A stretch of DNA of 64,000 bases from CAVSRC01 sp963762605 (GTDB lineage Bacteria; Pseudomonadota; Alphaproteobacteria; Rhizobiales; Kaistiaceae). The notes beneath the pieces were generated by a model, which was not told the DNA's origin, ran no database searches, and worked only from the letters and a program-made list of their open reading frames with translations. Below are positions 16,740 to 27,370 of the stretch, piece after piece; within the stretch, counting starts at the first letter, position 1; each line of letters starts with the position of its first letter. The DNA lies in NCBI GenBank assembly GCA_963762605.1, contig CAVXLJ010000025.1, positions 124,001 through 188,000 of the forward strand, in the 5' to 3' direction. A program made the position numbers and the translations under genes.

Positions 16740-18164
16740 TCAGTTCCCGGCGGCCGGCTTGAGGGTTCCGGCAATCTTGACGATCAGCGCGTCGACCGTG
16801 ACGCGGCTTGTTGCCGCCGCCGCCCAATCGGCCGACGCTTGCTTGCCGGCCGCGGGCAGGCCCTCGCGCTCGTTCAGCGCCGTCGCGAAATCGCCCGCCT
16901 CGACCGCAGCGCGCATGCGCGAGACGATCGCTGGCGGATCACTGCCGGCAACCGGCCCCGTCGGCCGCACCGTCACCAGTGAGCCGAGACCGGCGATGAG
17001 CCGCCCGACGAAGCCGGCGTTCGGGTTGGCCTTCGCCGTCGCCTCGACGATCGCCTCGCCGACCTTGCCGAACCCGGCGGTCAGCGCCGCCCGGGTCGGC
17101 ACGCCCTTCCCGGCAAAGGGTCTCAACGCGGCGACGTCGTCGGCCGGCAGGCCGAGCGCGGCGGCAAGGTCGAGATCGGTGGTGAACGGCACGCCCTCGT
17201 CAATCGCACGCCGCAACGCAACGACCGCGATGGCGCGGGCGGCAACGCTGCCGTCGGCGGCCCCGGTCGAAAGCTTCTTCTCGAGCGCCGCCAACTGGTC
17301 GCCGAGCGCGTTGACACGCGTCTGCACGCTGTCGATGCGGTGAGAGAGCGCCACCACCTGGTCCGAACTGGCGCCGCTGCCGCTGCCCGCGGGGGCGCCG
17401 GCTTCGAGCTGCGTCACCCGTTCGGCGAGCGCCGCCAGCTCGTCGCGAGTCGCGCCCGGCGGCAGCCCGTCGACCTTTTTGGTCAGCGCCGCCAGCTTGT
17501 TTTCGAGCCCGGTAAGGTCGCCCTGCGTCGCCACGGCGCCCAGCTTCTTCTGGATCTGGTCGACCTGTCCGTTGAGGGCCTCGACGGCGCTCTTGCCCGG
17601 CAGGTTCTGCGCGATCATCTCGATCGCCGAGAGCCGCCGGTCGAGCGCGGCCACCGCCTCGTTCGCCGACTTCGCCTGATCGGCCGCCGTCAGCGCCGCC
17701 GAACGCCCCGGCGAGGGCACCAGCCCGATTGCCTGCAGGACGATCAGCAGGATCAGCGCGACGATGCCGCCCGCCACGCCGGCAAGCGCCGTCTTTGCCC
17801 AGCCGTCGTCGCTGCCGATGATGCTGGCGCCCGGCAGCCAAGTCGTGCGCGGCGCCTCGGACTTGGCCGCTTCGGGCTCCGCCGGTTCGGCCGCAGGTTC
17901 CGCCTGCCCGGGTTCGGTCTGTTCAGGCAGCGCGGCCGGCACCGCCTGCTCCGGTGCGGGCGACGTCGTATCCTTGGCCGGTTCGGCTTTCTCGGACTCC
18001 GGCTTCGCCGGCTCGGGCGCCGTCTTCGGCGCTCCACCCTTGTCTGCGGCAACGCGCTCCGCGGTCAGGTCGATGGTGACCGGCGGGCGCTGGCGGCGCG
18101 TGCGGCTCTTGCGCTCCGCACCGGCCGGCTTGTCGTCCCCTGATCCGTCGTCTTCGGCGGCCAT
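16740..18164 (-). CDS. Alphaproteobacterial Mic60 (mitofilin) homologue
   Basis: A 474-residue protein with the Mic60 layout: an acidic Pro/Ala/Glu-rich N-terminal region (about 1-110), one membrane helix near residues 124-147, a long coiled coil with heptad-like repeats (about 155-300), and a C-terminal mitofilin-like domain (about 300-470). The alphaproteobacterial homologues of mitochondrial Mic60 shape internal membranes and bind outer-membrane partners. They are characteristically encoded between hemD and hemY, as here. The ATG at 18164 has GAGGAA 6 nt upstream; the frame from 18188 adds 8 residues. Cristae-like function in this organism is inference. Confidence 0.82.
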   Translation of the reverse strand: MAAEDDGSGDDKPAGAERKSRTRRQRPPVTIDLTAERVAADKGGAPKTAPEPAKPESEKAEPAKDTTSPAPEQAVPAALPEQTEPGQAEPAAEPAEPEAAKSEAPRTTWLPGASIIGSDDGWAKTALAGVAGGIVALILLIVLQAIGLVPSPGRSAALTAADQAKSANEAVAALDRRLSAIEMIAQNLPGKSAVEALNGQVDQIQKKLGAVATQGDLTGLENKLAALTKKVDGLPPGATRDELAALAERVTQLEAGAPAGSGSGASSDQVVALSHRIDSVQTRVNALGDQLAALEKKLSTGAADGSVAARAIAVVALRRAIDEGVPFTTDLDLAAALGLPADDVAALRPFAGKGVPTRAALTAGFGKVGEAIVEATAKANPNAGFVGRLIAGLGSLVTVRPTGPVAGSDPPAIVSRMRAAVEAGDFATALNEREGLPAAGKQASADWAAAATSRVTVDALIVKIAGTLKPAAGN

Positions 18165-18245
18165 TGTTTCCTCGTCGGATTGCGACAATCCTCGAATGCT
18201 ACAATACAGGCTTATCTCGGCGCGGCCATGTCAGCCCGCAAGGAA

Positions 18246-18944
18246 TCAGCGCGGCGGGATCAATGACAGCAGACTGGCCTCGTCCGGCCGCGGCGCAACC
18301 TGCAGCATCCGCGCCAGCCCGTGCAATGGTCCGGCCACCTGCTCCGACAGGGCGAAGATATGGGCGAGCCGGATCGCCCGGCCGGCGACCAGGTCGCGGA
18401 AGGTCTCCGCCGTCCGCCGCGAATAGAACAGCGCCCCGTCGATCGTGCCCGCCGCAAGCGCCGCCGTGAGCGCCGGGCTCAGGCGCTCCGCCGGTTCCGC
18501 CCGATAGGCTTCCACCATCTGCAGGTCGTAGCCGGCCTCCTCCAGGCGCTCCGCCAGATTACCGCTCAAATCGCGGGCCGCGGCATAGATGACCGGCCCT
18601 CGGTCTTTCGGCAGGATCGCACCAACCAACCGGACGAGCGCAGCGCCTTCGCCAGTGCCGGCCGTCACATCGCGGAAGGCGGCCGCCCGCGCATCGTGAG
18701 CGGTCGCCTCGCCCACGGCGAACAGCGGCACGTCGCGCCAGCCGGCCGCCTGCGGCCATGTCTGCAGCGCCCTGACGCCATTGCGGCTGGTGACGATCAG
18801 CCCCGCCGGAGCCGGCAGGTCTCCGGGCGGATCGTTGAGCACGATGCTGAGCATCGGCTCGATGGTGACCGTGTGCCCGATCGCCGCCAGCCGCCGCGCC
18901 GTTGCGGTGGCATCGGGCTGGGGTCGTGTGACCAGCAAATGCAT
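18246..18944 (-). CDS. hemD: Uroporphyrinogen-III synthase
   Basis: A 232-residue HemD-fold protein, the enzyme that closes and inverts ring D of hydroxymethylbilane to give uroporphyrinogen III. The family is poorly conserved; visible features are HLLVTRPQPDATATARRL at the N-terminus, VTSRNGVRAL at residues 51-60, LFAVGEATA at 74-82 and FYSRRTAETF at 173-182. Its start is just 4 bp after the hemC stop. The long frame to 19184 lies inside hemC in another frame and is not used. Confidence 0.88.
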   Translation of the reverse strand: MHLLVTRPQPDATATARRLAAIGHTVTIEPMLSIVLNDPPGDLPAPAGLIVTSRNGVRALQTWPQAAGWRDVPLFAVGEATAHDARAAAFRDVTAGTGEGAALVRLVGAILPKDRGPVIYAAARDLSGNLAERLEEAGYDLQMVEAYRAEPAERLSPALTAALAAGTIDGALFYSRRTAETFRDLVAGRAIRLAHIFALSEQVAGPLHGLARMLQVAPRPDEASLLSLIPPR

Positions 18945-18948
18945 CGTC

Positions 18949-19878
18949 TTAGCCGGCGAAGAAATCCGCGCCGCCCCTGCGGGCAAGCTCTGCCCCTGCA
19001 TCGGCGCCGAGCGCTTCCGCCTCGCCGATGCTCCCATGCCGTTCCACCTCATGCGCCGCGCTGCCGTCCGGCTTGACGATGATGCCGCGGAAGCGGAGCC
19101 CATCGCCGTCGATCTCGGCCAGTCCGCCGATCGGCGTACGGCAGGAACCGTCGAGCACAGCCAGGAAGGCGCGCTCGGTCGCAAGCGCCAGCGAAGTGGC
19201 GCGATGGTCGATTTGGCCGGGCACCTTCAGCATCGCTGTATCGCCAGCCCGCGCCGTGATGGCGATCGCCCCCTGGCCGGGCGCCGGCAGCCACTCCTGC
19301 GCGTCGAGAATGCCGGCAGCACGATCGGCAAGACCGAGCCGCATCAGCCCGGCCAGTGCCAGCATGGTGGCGTCTGCTTCGCCGGCGGCAAGCTTCCTCA
19401 GCCGCGTCTCCACATTGCCGCGCATCGGTACGATCTTGAGATCGGGCCGCAATCTCAGCGCCAGCGCCGCGCGCCTGAGCGATGCCGTGCCGATCGTCGC
19501 ACCCTCGGACAGGTCGCGGAGATGCTTGGCGCTCGGCGAAAGGAAGGCGTCGCGCACATCGGCACGCTTGAGGCAGGCGGCAATGACGATGCCTTCGGGC
19601 AGCGCCGTCGGCAAGTCCTTGGCCGAATGGACCGCAAGGTCGATGCGCCCGTCGAGAAGCGCCTCGTCGATTTCCTTGGTGAACAGCCCCTTGCCGCCAG
19701 CCTCGGCCAGCGGCCGGTCGGTGATGCGGTCACCGGTGGTGCGGATCGATACCACCTCGACCGCGCGTCCCAGGGCGCCCAGCGCGGCGCGCACCATCTC
19801 CGCCTGGGCGAGCGCCAGCGGGCTGCCGCGCGTGCCGAGCTTCAGAGTGCGTGTTTCGACTGATTGCAAGGCTGGCAT
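18949..19878 (-). CDS. hemC: Hydroxymethylbilane synthase (porphobilinogen deaminase)
   Basis: A 309-residue enzyme that joins four porphobilinogens into hydroxymethylbilane. It opens KLGTRGSPLALAQAEMV, includes the active-site Asp strand DLAVHSAKDLPT, the R-rich RGNVETRLRKL, and C246 in LDGSCRTPIGG, which carries the dipyrromethane cofactor. First gene of a minus-strand operon with hemD, Mic60 and hemY. The start at 19878 gives the normal length; the open frame to 20784 lies over tsaD and is a shadow. The 81 bp to tsaD must hold both divergent promoters. Confidence 0.94.
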   Translation of the reverse strand: MPALQSVETRTLKLGTRGSPLALAQAEMVRAALGALGRAVEVVSIRTTGDRITDRPLAEAGGKGLFTKEIDEALLDGRIDLAVHSAKDLPTALPEGIVIAACLKRADVRDAFLSPSAKHLRDLSEGATIGTASLRRAALALRLRPDLKIVPMRGNVETRLRKLAAGEADATMLALAGLMRLGLADRAAGILDAQEWLPAPGQGAIAITARAGDTAMLKVPGQIDHRATSLALATERAFLAVLDGSCRTPIGGLAEIDGDGLRFRGIIVKPDGSAAHEVERHGSIGEAEALGADAGAELARRGGADFFAG

Positions 19879-19959
19879 CCGGGGTGTAGGGGGCTTTGAA
19901 GCGGTCCACTCTATTGGCCGATCCTGCCCGCCGAAGCGAGCGCAAAAATAGCGAAAATC

Positions 19960-21048
19960 ATGGGCCGTCGGCGATCGATCGTTCTTGGCATCGAGACCAG
20001 CTGCGACGAAACCGCCGCAGCGGTGGTCGCCCGCGCCGACGACGGAACCGGCAGCATCCTCTCCGATATCGTGCTTTCCCAGGTCGACGACCATGCCGCC
20101 TTCGGCGGCGTCGTGCCCGAGATTGCCGCCCGCGCCCATGTCGAGGTGCTTGACGACGTGGTGCGCGCTGCGCTGGCTCAGTCGGGCGCCACCTTCGCCG
20201 ACATCGACGCGGTTGCCGCTACCGCCGGCCCCGGTCTCATCGGCGGCGTGCTGGTCGGTCTCACCACGGCAAAAGCAATCGCCCTTGCCGCCGGAAAGCC
20301 GCTCATCGCCGTCAACCACCTCGAAGGCCATGCGCTCACCGCCCGCCTCACCCACGGCATCGCCTTCCCCTATCTGCTGCTGCTGGTCTCCGGCGGCCAC
20401 AGCCAGTTCCTCGCGGTAGAAGACGTCGGCCGCTACCGCCGCCTCGGTTCCACCATCGACGATGCGCTCGGCGAAGCCTTCGACAAGACCGCCAAGCTCC
20501 TCGGCCTCGCCTATCCCGGCGGGCCGGCGGTGGAAGCGGCGGCGAAGACCGGCGACCCGGCACGCTTCCCCCTGCCGCGTCCACTCATCGACCGGCCCGG
20601 CGCCGACTTCTCCTTCTCCGGCCTCAAGACGGCCGTGCGCCTGGCCGCCGAGGGCGCCGCGCCCCTCTCGGAGCAGGACGTCGCCGACCTCTGCGCCGCC
20701 TTCCAGGCGGCCGTCACCGATATCGTCGCCAATCGCGCCGACCATGCCATGTGCGCCTTCATGAACGGTCGTGACGACCCGCACGTGCTGGTCGCCGCCG
20801 GCGGCGTCGCCGCCAATCAGGCGCTGCGCGCCGCCTTGCGCGATTCCGCCGGGCGCCGCGGTTTCGATGTCGTGGTTCCACCGCCGCGGCTTTGCTCCGA
20901 TAATGGCGTCATGATCGCCTGGGCTGGCGCCGAGCGTCTCGCCCGCGGCCTTGTCGATCCGCTCGATGTGGCGGCGCGCCCGCGCTGGCCGCTCGACGCG
21001 CTGGCGGCGCCCAAGCTCGGCGCCGGAGCCAAGGGAGCCCGCGCATGA
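19960..21048 (+). CDS. tsaD: tRNA N6-threonylcarbamoyladenosine (t6A37) transferase subunit
   Basis: A 362-residue TsaD/Kae1/Qri7 protein. With TsaB and TsaE it transfers threonylcarbamoyl from TC-AMP to A37 of ANN-reading tRNAs. The iron-binding HLEGH is at residues 120-124, the N-terminal VLGIETSCDETAAAVV and the ATAGPGLIGGVLVG loop are intact, and the C-terminal VAAGGVAANQALR and CSDNGVMIAWAG complete the ASKHA fold. It is divergent from hemC, a frequent arrangement in this order, and overlaps gpsA by ATGA. Confidence 0.95.
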   Translation: MGRRRSIVLGIETSCDETAAAVVARADDGTGSILSDIVLSQVDDHAAFGGVVPEIAARAHVEVLDDVVRAALAQSGATFADIDAVAATAGPGLIGGVLVGLTTAKAIALAAGKPLIAVNHLEGHALTARLTHGIAFPYLLLLVSGGHSQFLAVEDVGRYRRLGSTIDDALGEAFDKTAKLLGLAYPGGPAVEAAAKTGDPARFPLPRPLIDRPGADFSFSGLKTAVRLAAEGAAPLSEQDVADLCAAFQAAVTDIVANRADHAMCAFMNGRDDPHVLVAAGGVAANQALRAALRDSAGRRGFDVVVPPPRLCSDNGVMIAWAGAERLARGLVDPLDVAARPRWPLDALAAPKLGAGAKGARA

Positions 21049-22025
21049 TCGAACAGATTGGTATTATCGGTGGTGGTGCCTGGGGCACCGCCCTGGCCCT
21101 GACGGCGCTCCGCGCCGGCCGCGCCGTACGTCTGTGGGCGCGCAACCGCGACACCGTCGCTGCCATCGACGAGCGCCACGAGAACCCGCGCTACCTGCCC
21201 GGCATCCGCCTCGACCACGTGCCGGCGACCGAATCGCTGGCGGTGGCGCTGAGGGCCGACGCCATCATCCTGGCCGTTCCCGCCCAGGCCACCCGCGCCG
21301 CCGCCACCGCCGCCGCGCCCTATATCCCCGCCGGCACGCCGTTCATCATCGCCGCCAAGGGGCTGGAACGGGACACCGACATGCGTCTCACCGAGGTGAT
21401 CGCCGAGGTGGCGCCGCAGACCGTCCCCGCCGTCCTCTCCGGTCCGAGCTTCGCCGGCGATGTCGCCCGCGGCCTGCCCACCGCCGTCACCATCGCGGCA
21501 GACGACGAAGAGCTGGCGCTCGCCCTCTGCCATGCGTTGGCCGGTCCGAGCTTCCGCCCCTATGCCGAGACCGATACCACCGGCGTCGAGATCGGCGGCG
21601 CGGTCAAGAACGTGCTTGCCATTGCCGCCGGCATCGTTGCCGGGCGCGAACTCGGCGCCAGCGCTCTGGCCGCACTCACCGCCCGAGCCTTTGCCGAACT
21701 CCGCCGTCTCGGCGAAGCCATGGGCGCCCGCCCCGACACGCTGATGGGCCTCTCCGGCCTCGGCGATCTGGTGCTCACCTGCTCCGGCCCGCAGTCGCGC
21801 AACTTCTCCTACGGCTTGCATCTCGGCCGCGGCGGCGACCCGGAAGCGCCGCATGCGCTCGCCGAAGGCATCGCGACTGCCTCGGTTGCCCGTGACCTCG
21901 CCCGCCGGCACACGGTCTCGACGCCGATCGTCGACGCCGTCGCAGCCATCGTCGAGCGCGCGCTCACCATCAACGAGGCCATCGATGGGCTGATGAGCCG
22001 CCCGCTCAGGCGCGAGGCGGACTGA
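21045..22025 (+). CDS. gpsA: Glycerol-3-phosphate dehydrogenase [NAD(P)+]
   Basis: A 326-residue biosynthetic enzyme that makes sn-glycerol 3-phosphate from dihydroxyacetone phosphate for phospholipids. The nucleotide-binding GGGAWGTALA is at residues 8-17; AAKGLERDT, SGPSFAGDVARGLPTA, the catalytic lysine in IGGAVKNVLAIAAG, and GLSGLGDLVLTC are all present. Its ATG overlaps the tsaD stop by 4 bp, so the pair is co-translated. Confidence 0.95.
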   Translation: MIEQIGIIGGGAWGTALALTALRAGRAVRLWARNRDTVAAIDERHENPRYLPGIRLDHVPATESLAVALRADAIILAVPAQATRAAATAAAPYIPAGTPFIIAAKGLERDTDMRLTEVIAEVAPQTVPAVLSGPSFAGDVARGLPTAVTIAADDEELALALCHALAGPSFRPYAETDTTGVEIGGAVKNVLAIAAGIVAGRELGASALAALTARAFAELRRLGEAMGARPDTLMGLSGLGDLVLTCSGPQSRNFSYGLHLGRGGDPEAPHALAEGIATASVARDLARRHTVSTPIVDAVAAIVERALTINEAIDGLMSRPLRREAD

Positions 22026-22125
22026 CCATATCGCGGCCGCAAGCGCGAACCTTCGCGCGAAGGCAGCGGGGCAGGCCGCGCCGAACTGCGCTCTACTGGT
22101 CGTCGCTCCACGATGGGAGGGACCG

Positions 22126-22347
22126 ATGTCGGCTTCCGAGCGCACGACGGAACTGGACGACCAGGATACGATCTTGACCGCGGCCGATCTCACGCCGAAG
22201 GAGGTCGGCTGCTATGTGCGCGATCTCGCCCACGGCATGCGGCAGATCACGCAACACCGCGACCAGAACGATGTTCGCTTCCTCGATTATCTGCTGGCGA
22301 TTTTAGAGAGCGAGGCGGGCAAGCTCGCCGAGCATTCCTACCACTAG
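22126..22347 (+). CDS. Small conserved-looking protein of unknown function
   Basis: A 73-residue acidic protein (TPKEVGCYVRDLAHGMRQITQHRDQNDVRFLDYLLAILESEAGKLAEH). It reads as a soluble all-helical domain, with a good ribosome-binding site (GGGAGG, 6 nt from the ATG). I do not recognise a family. Its TAG stop shares the palindrome CTAG with the stop of the convergent HTH gene, so the two coding regions overlap by 4 bp. Codon use looks like its neighbours. Confidence 0.65.
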   Translation: MSASERTTELDDQDTILTAADLTPKEVGCYVRDLAHGMRQITQHRDQNDVRFLDYLLAILESEAGKLAEHSYH

Positions 22348-23213
22348 GCGGTCCTGTCCCGAGAGCCTTTGGTCGTCAGGCGCGCGCCGGCATCAGGCAG
22401 TTCCGTGCTTGTTGCGAGAATGCGCGCCTGTTCTTCGAGGGTCTCCAGCACCAGCGGATCAAGCTCCAGATCGTCCGAGGAATAGGCGTGTGCCGCACGC
22501 ATCGCATCTCTCAGCGACAGGTCGGACGGGTTCACCGCCGCCGCGACGGGCGCCGGCCCGCCGGTCGCGTTGATCGACGCGAAGCCGCCCAACATCGGGC
22601 GCGCGCCGGGAAGCCAGCGCAGCACCAGCAGGCTCGGCTCGAACACGCCGGACGCGTTGAGGCCGACGAAATAGAGCCAATGGGCACGTTCGATCACCAC
22701 GCCGCGATGATCGCCCCGGAACTGCCCCCACCACGACCCGCGTCGTTCGGCCAATCCGGTCACCCGACGGAACGTCGTCAGGTTCCCGTCATTGCGCACG
22801 ACGATCGTCGATTGAACGACGCTCGCGCGTTCCCGCAATTGCGAAAAATATGCGGTGTAAATCCCCGGCGCGATGGATGGTCGCGAGTCGGAATAGAGCA
22901 GCCTGAGAACCGCCCCGACGTCAGCGTGCGACCATGGCGGCCCGTGCCGGCTGGACACTGCGACATCGGGCCGCGCCAATGTGCCGGTCGTGCCGGGTGA
23001 GCGGAAGAGTTCCGATTCGGTTACTTTGAAATACCGGCAGATCTTCCGGCGATTGGCGATGTTGGGAATCGCGCGCCCGGCCAGATACCGGTTGAACTGC
23101 TGGCGATTGATCCTGGTTCCGCGGCAGACTGCGGCAATACTCGCCTCACGCTTGCACAGCCGCACGAGATTGAAAGCAAAATTGCCTGCCGACGCCTCAG
23201 CACTCATTACCAT
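22344..23213 (-). CDS. HTH-domain transcriptional regulator with unknown C-terminal domain
   Basis: About 289 residues. The N-terminal 65 residues hold an XRE-like helix-turn-helix (NLVRLCKREASIAAVCRGTRINRQQFNRYLAG, then IANRRKICRYF). The remaining 200 residues form a domain I cannot name, with a beta-rich look (IYTAYFSQLRERASVVQSTIVVRNDG; HWLYFVGLNASGVFEP) that might bind a ligand or small molecule. Three in-frame ATGs are possible (23231, 23213, 23207); GGGAG upstream favours 23213. It diverges from another XRE regulator over about 235 bp with several inverted repeats. Confidence 0.75.
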   Translation of the reverse strand: MVMSAEASAGNFAFNLVRLCKREASIAAVCRGTRINRQQFNRYLAGRAIPNIANRRKICRYFKVTESELFRSPGTTGTLARPDVAVSSRHGPPWSHADVGAVLRLLYSDSRPSIAPGIYTAYFSQLRERASVVQSTIVVRNDGNLTTFRRVTGLAERRGSWWGQFRGDHRGVVIERAHWLYFVGLNASGVFEPSLLVLRWLPGARPMLGGFASINATGGPAPVAAAVNPSDLSLRDAMRAAHAYSSDDLELDPLVLETLEEQARILATSTELPDAGARLTTKGSRDRTA

Positions 23214-23274
23214 ACCACCCGCTCCCGCCATATTCTTGCCGCACGATCCTGTTTCGCGTCAATTGCGTCCTTGT

Positions 23275-23286
23275 GGTTGCACAACC
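23275..23286. promoter_or_regulatory. Inverted repeat between divergent HTH regulators
   Basis: GGTTG (23275-23279), CA, CAACC (23282-23286). It lies in the promoter region shared by the two divergent helix-turn-helix genes and is a plausible operator for one of them. No consensus -10 could be placed with confidence. Confidence 0.35.
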
Positions 23287-23448
23287 CGCTGATGCCAGAC
23301 TGACCCTTTCTTCAATCCCTGCTTGTTCTGCTCAATCATTGCTTGTGGGTTAGTTGCGTAGCACCAGTGAACAACCATCATGGTACTTGCGGATTTTCGT
23401 GCGTAGACTGACCCCGGCCACCTCTGGTCGTGTATTGACGGACAAATC

Positions 23449-23841
23449 ATGACGAGCAAACAGCCTCACCCCATTGACCGCCTTGTCGGATCGCGCGTCC
23501 GCCTGTTTCGCACCGCGCGGGGGCTCTCGCAGTCGCGGTTGGCGGACGATCTCGGCATCACCTTTCAACAGGTGCAGAAATACGAGAAGGGCACCAACCG
23601 CGTGAGCGCCAGCCGGCTCTTCGAGATAGCGCGCCTGCTGGGGGTTGGCATTCCGGAGCTCTACGCCGGCGCCGACGACGCCACATCCGCCCATATGAAC
23701 GAATCCGTCGATCCGTTGCCGTCGCTGCTGGATCACAAGATCATCCGGGCGTTGTCGCGCATCCACGATGATCAGGTGAAACGCAAGGTTCTGCTTCTCA
23801 TCCAGACGCTCGCGCCCGAGACGGGTGACGAAGGCATCTGA
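23449..23841 (+). CDS. XRE-family transcriptional regulator
   Basis: A 130-residue regulator of the kind common in Rhizobiales. The XRE helix-turn-helix spans residues 12-70 (VGSRVRLFRTARGLSQSRLADDLGITFQQVQKYEKGTNRVSASRL in substance), with FQQVQKYEKG as the recognition helix. A short C-terminal tail (LLDHKIIRALSRIHDDQVKRKVLLLIQ) is helical and may dimerise. Targets are unknown. It is followed after 5 bp by the EVE-domain gene, so the two may be co-transcribed. Confidence 0.88.
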   Translation: MTSKQPHPIDRLVGSRVRLFRTARGLSQSRLADDLGITFQQVQKYEKGTNRVSASRLFEIARLLGVGIPELYAGADDATSAHMNESVDPLPSLLDHKIIRALSRIHDDQVKRKVLLLIQTLAPETGDEGI

Positions 23842-23846
23842 CGGGC

Positions 23847-24260
23847 ATGGCCCACTGGTTGTTCAAGTCCGAGCCCGAGACCTGGTCGTGGGCCATGCAG
23901 GTCGAGAAGGGCAAGGCCGGCCAGGAATGGGACGGTGTGCGCAACTTCACCGCCCGCAATTTCATGCGCGCCATGAAGAAGGGCGATCACGGCTTCTTCT
24001 ATCACTCCGGCGATGAGAAGGCGGTGGTCGGCATCGTCGAGGTGGTGCGCGAAGCCCATCCCGATTCGACCGACGCCGAGGGCAAGTGGGACTGCGTCGA
24101 CATCGCGGCGATCGAGCCGCTGCCGAAGCCGGTGACGCTGGCCGCCGTCAAGGCAGACAAGGCGCTTTCCGATATGGCCCTGGTCAAGTTCTCCCGCCTC
24201 TCCGTCCAGCCGGTCAGCGAGGCCGAGTGGAAGCGGGTGTGCAAGCTCGGCGGCCTGTAG
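23847..24260 (+). CDS. EVE domain-containing protein
   Basis: A 137-residue single-domain EVE (PUA-like) protein. Family marks: HWLFKSEPETWSW at the start, WDGVRNFTARNFMRAMKKGDHGFFYHSG in the middle, and VGIVEVVREAHPD. EVE domains bind modified bases in DNA or RNA in their aromatic pocket; the stand-alone bacterial form is thought to act on RNA or small modified nucleosides, but its partner here is unknown. It follows the XRE gene by 5 bp. Confidence 0.9.
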   Translation: MAHWLFKSEPETWSWAMQVEKGKAGQEWDGVRNFTARNFMRAMKKGDHGFFYHSGDEKAVVGIVEVVREAHPDSTDAEGKWDCVDIAAIEPLPKPVTLAAVKADKALSDMALVKFSRLSVQPVSEAEWKRVCKLGGL

Positions 24261-24355
24261 AACACGCTCGATTAACTGACCGCTACGAAGATCCGCGCGG
24301 GTTCGCGCGGAAATGCTAGATTTCCGACGCGGCTCGGGTTGCGTAGGGGTGTGCT

Positions 24356-25192
24356 GTGCGTTTGTCGTGCGTGTTTGCGTTCTCGGCCGTTGCCGTGCTT
24401 GCCGGCTGTTTCCCCGCCCTTGCCGCCTGCGCTGATCCGGACGCCATCGGCGTCTCGCGGACGCTGACCGTCGATACCAGCCGGGCGCTTGCCGTCGGCA
24501 CCATCCAGTATCGCTCGGACCTGCCGCTTGCCGAAAACGAGGTCGTTCTCACCTTTGACGACGGGCCGTTGCCGGGCACCACCGACCGCGTTCTCGACGC
24601 ACTGCGTGACGCCTGCACCCACGCCACCTTCTTCACCGTCGGCCGCATGGCCAGGGCCTATCCCGCGCTCGCCCGCCGCGAGGCCGCCGACGGCAACACC
24701 CTCGGCACCCACACCTGGCGCCACCCCGTGTCGCTGGCCAAGCTTTCCGCCAGCGCCGCAGCCCGCGAGATCGATCGCGGCATTGCCGCGCTCACCGCCG
24801 TTCTCGGGGTTCCGCCGGCTCCGTTCTTCCGTTTCCCCGGTCTCAACCAGACGCGAAGCCTGCGCAGCCACCTCGCCAGCGAGGGGATCGCCGTCTTCAG
24901 CGCCGACGTCGTCGGCGACGACTGGACCGGCATCTCGGCCGACGCCATCCGCCGCAAGGTGCTCATGCGGCTGAAGGTTCATCACGGCGGCATCGTTCTG
25001 CTGCACGATACCAAGCACGCCACCGCCGCCATGCTGCCGCAGCTCCTGAAGGACATGAAGGTCGCCGGCTACCGGATCGTTCAGATCGTGCCGGCCCCGC
25101 CGACAGCGCCGGTGGCCTTCCGCCGGCCGGACGCGACGCCGACCACCTCCGCATTACCGGGTTCCGCACCCGCGTCGCGGCCAACGCTTTAG
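24356..25192 (+). CDS. Exported polysaccharide deacetylase (NodB domain)
   Basis: A 278-residue exported carbohydrate esterase 4 enzyme. The N-terminus is a signal sequence containing LAGC at residues 15-18, so it may be a lipoprotein; a signal-peptidase I site (ALA-A) shortly after is the alternative. NodB motifs: TFDDGPLPGTT (catalytic Asp and metal Asp), THTWRHP (metal histidines), RFPG and HDTKHAT. Likely substrates are N-acetylated envelope glycans. GTG start at 24356. A GC-rich hairpin without a T run lies upstream at 24292-24311. Confidence 0.85.
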   Translation: MRLSCVFAFSAVAVLAGCFPALAACADPDAIGVSRTLTVDTSRALAVGTIQYRSDLPLAENEVVLTFDDGPLPGTTDRVLDALRDACTHATFFTVGRMARAYPALARREAADGNTLGTHTWRHPVSLAKLSASAAAREIDRGIAALTAVLGVPPAPFFRFPGLNQTRSLRSHLASEGIAVFSADVVGDDWTGISADAIRRKVLMRLKVHHGGIVLLHDTKHATAAMLPQLLKDMKVAGYRIVQIVPAPPTAPVAFRRPDATPTTSALPGSAPASRPTL

Positions 25193-25218
25193 CGCGGCCG
25201 CTGTCGCGCCGCGCCGAC

Positions 25219-25233
25219 TTTACAGGCTGTAAA
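25219..25233. promoter_or_regulatory. Palindrome upstream of acs
   Basis: TTTACAG, G, CTGTAAA: a perfect 15-bp inverted repeat 27 bp after the deacetylase stop and about 170 bp before acs. A second repeat TGTCA, CAGCT, TGACA follows at 25258-25272. Either could be a regulator site; the first lacks a T run, so a terminator is less likely. Confidence 0.4.
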
Positions 25234-25321
25234 TTCAACACCGCCTGCCGAAGGCACTGTCACAGCTTGACAATTCTTGGCCAGCGTCTGGCGCGGTGGT
25301 TCCCTGAGACATCGTAAGGGC

Positions 25322-25351
25322 TTGCATCCCCCCGGTCCCCCGCGCTTATAA
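25322..25351 (+). promoter_or_regulatory. Possible sigma-70 promoter of acs
   Basis: TTGCAT (25322-25327) and TTATAA (25346-25351) with an 18-nt spacer. The -10 is the most AT-rich six bases in the acs upstream region, 50 bp before the ATG. Confidence 0.4.
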
Positions 25352-25401
25352 GAGGTCTAATTCCGGTTGCTGCCGGAGAACGCCTATCGGGAGGGAAGGG
25401 C

Positions 25402-27360
<1,959 letters not shown>

Positions 27361-27370
27361 CGTGAGCCGG

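Noticed and set aside
18949..20784. A 611-residue HemC with an N-terminal extension
   Set aside because: The extension is the antisense of tsaD; hemC starts normally at 19878.
24292..24311. Hairpin TCCGCGCG-GGTT-CGCGCGGA taken as a terminator
   Set aside because: No T run follows on either strand, and GC-rich hairpins are frequent by chance in this genome.
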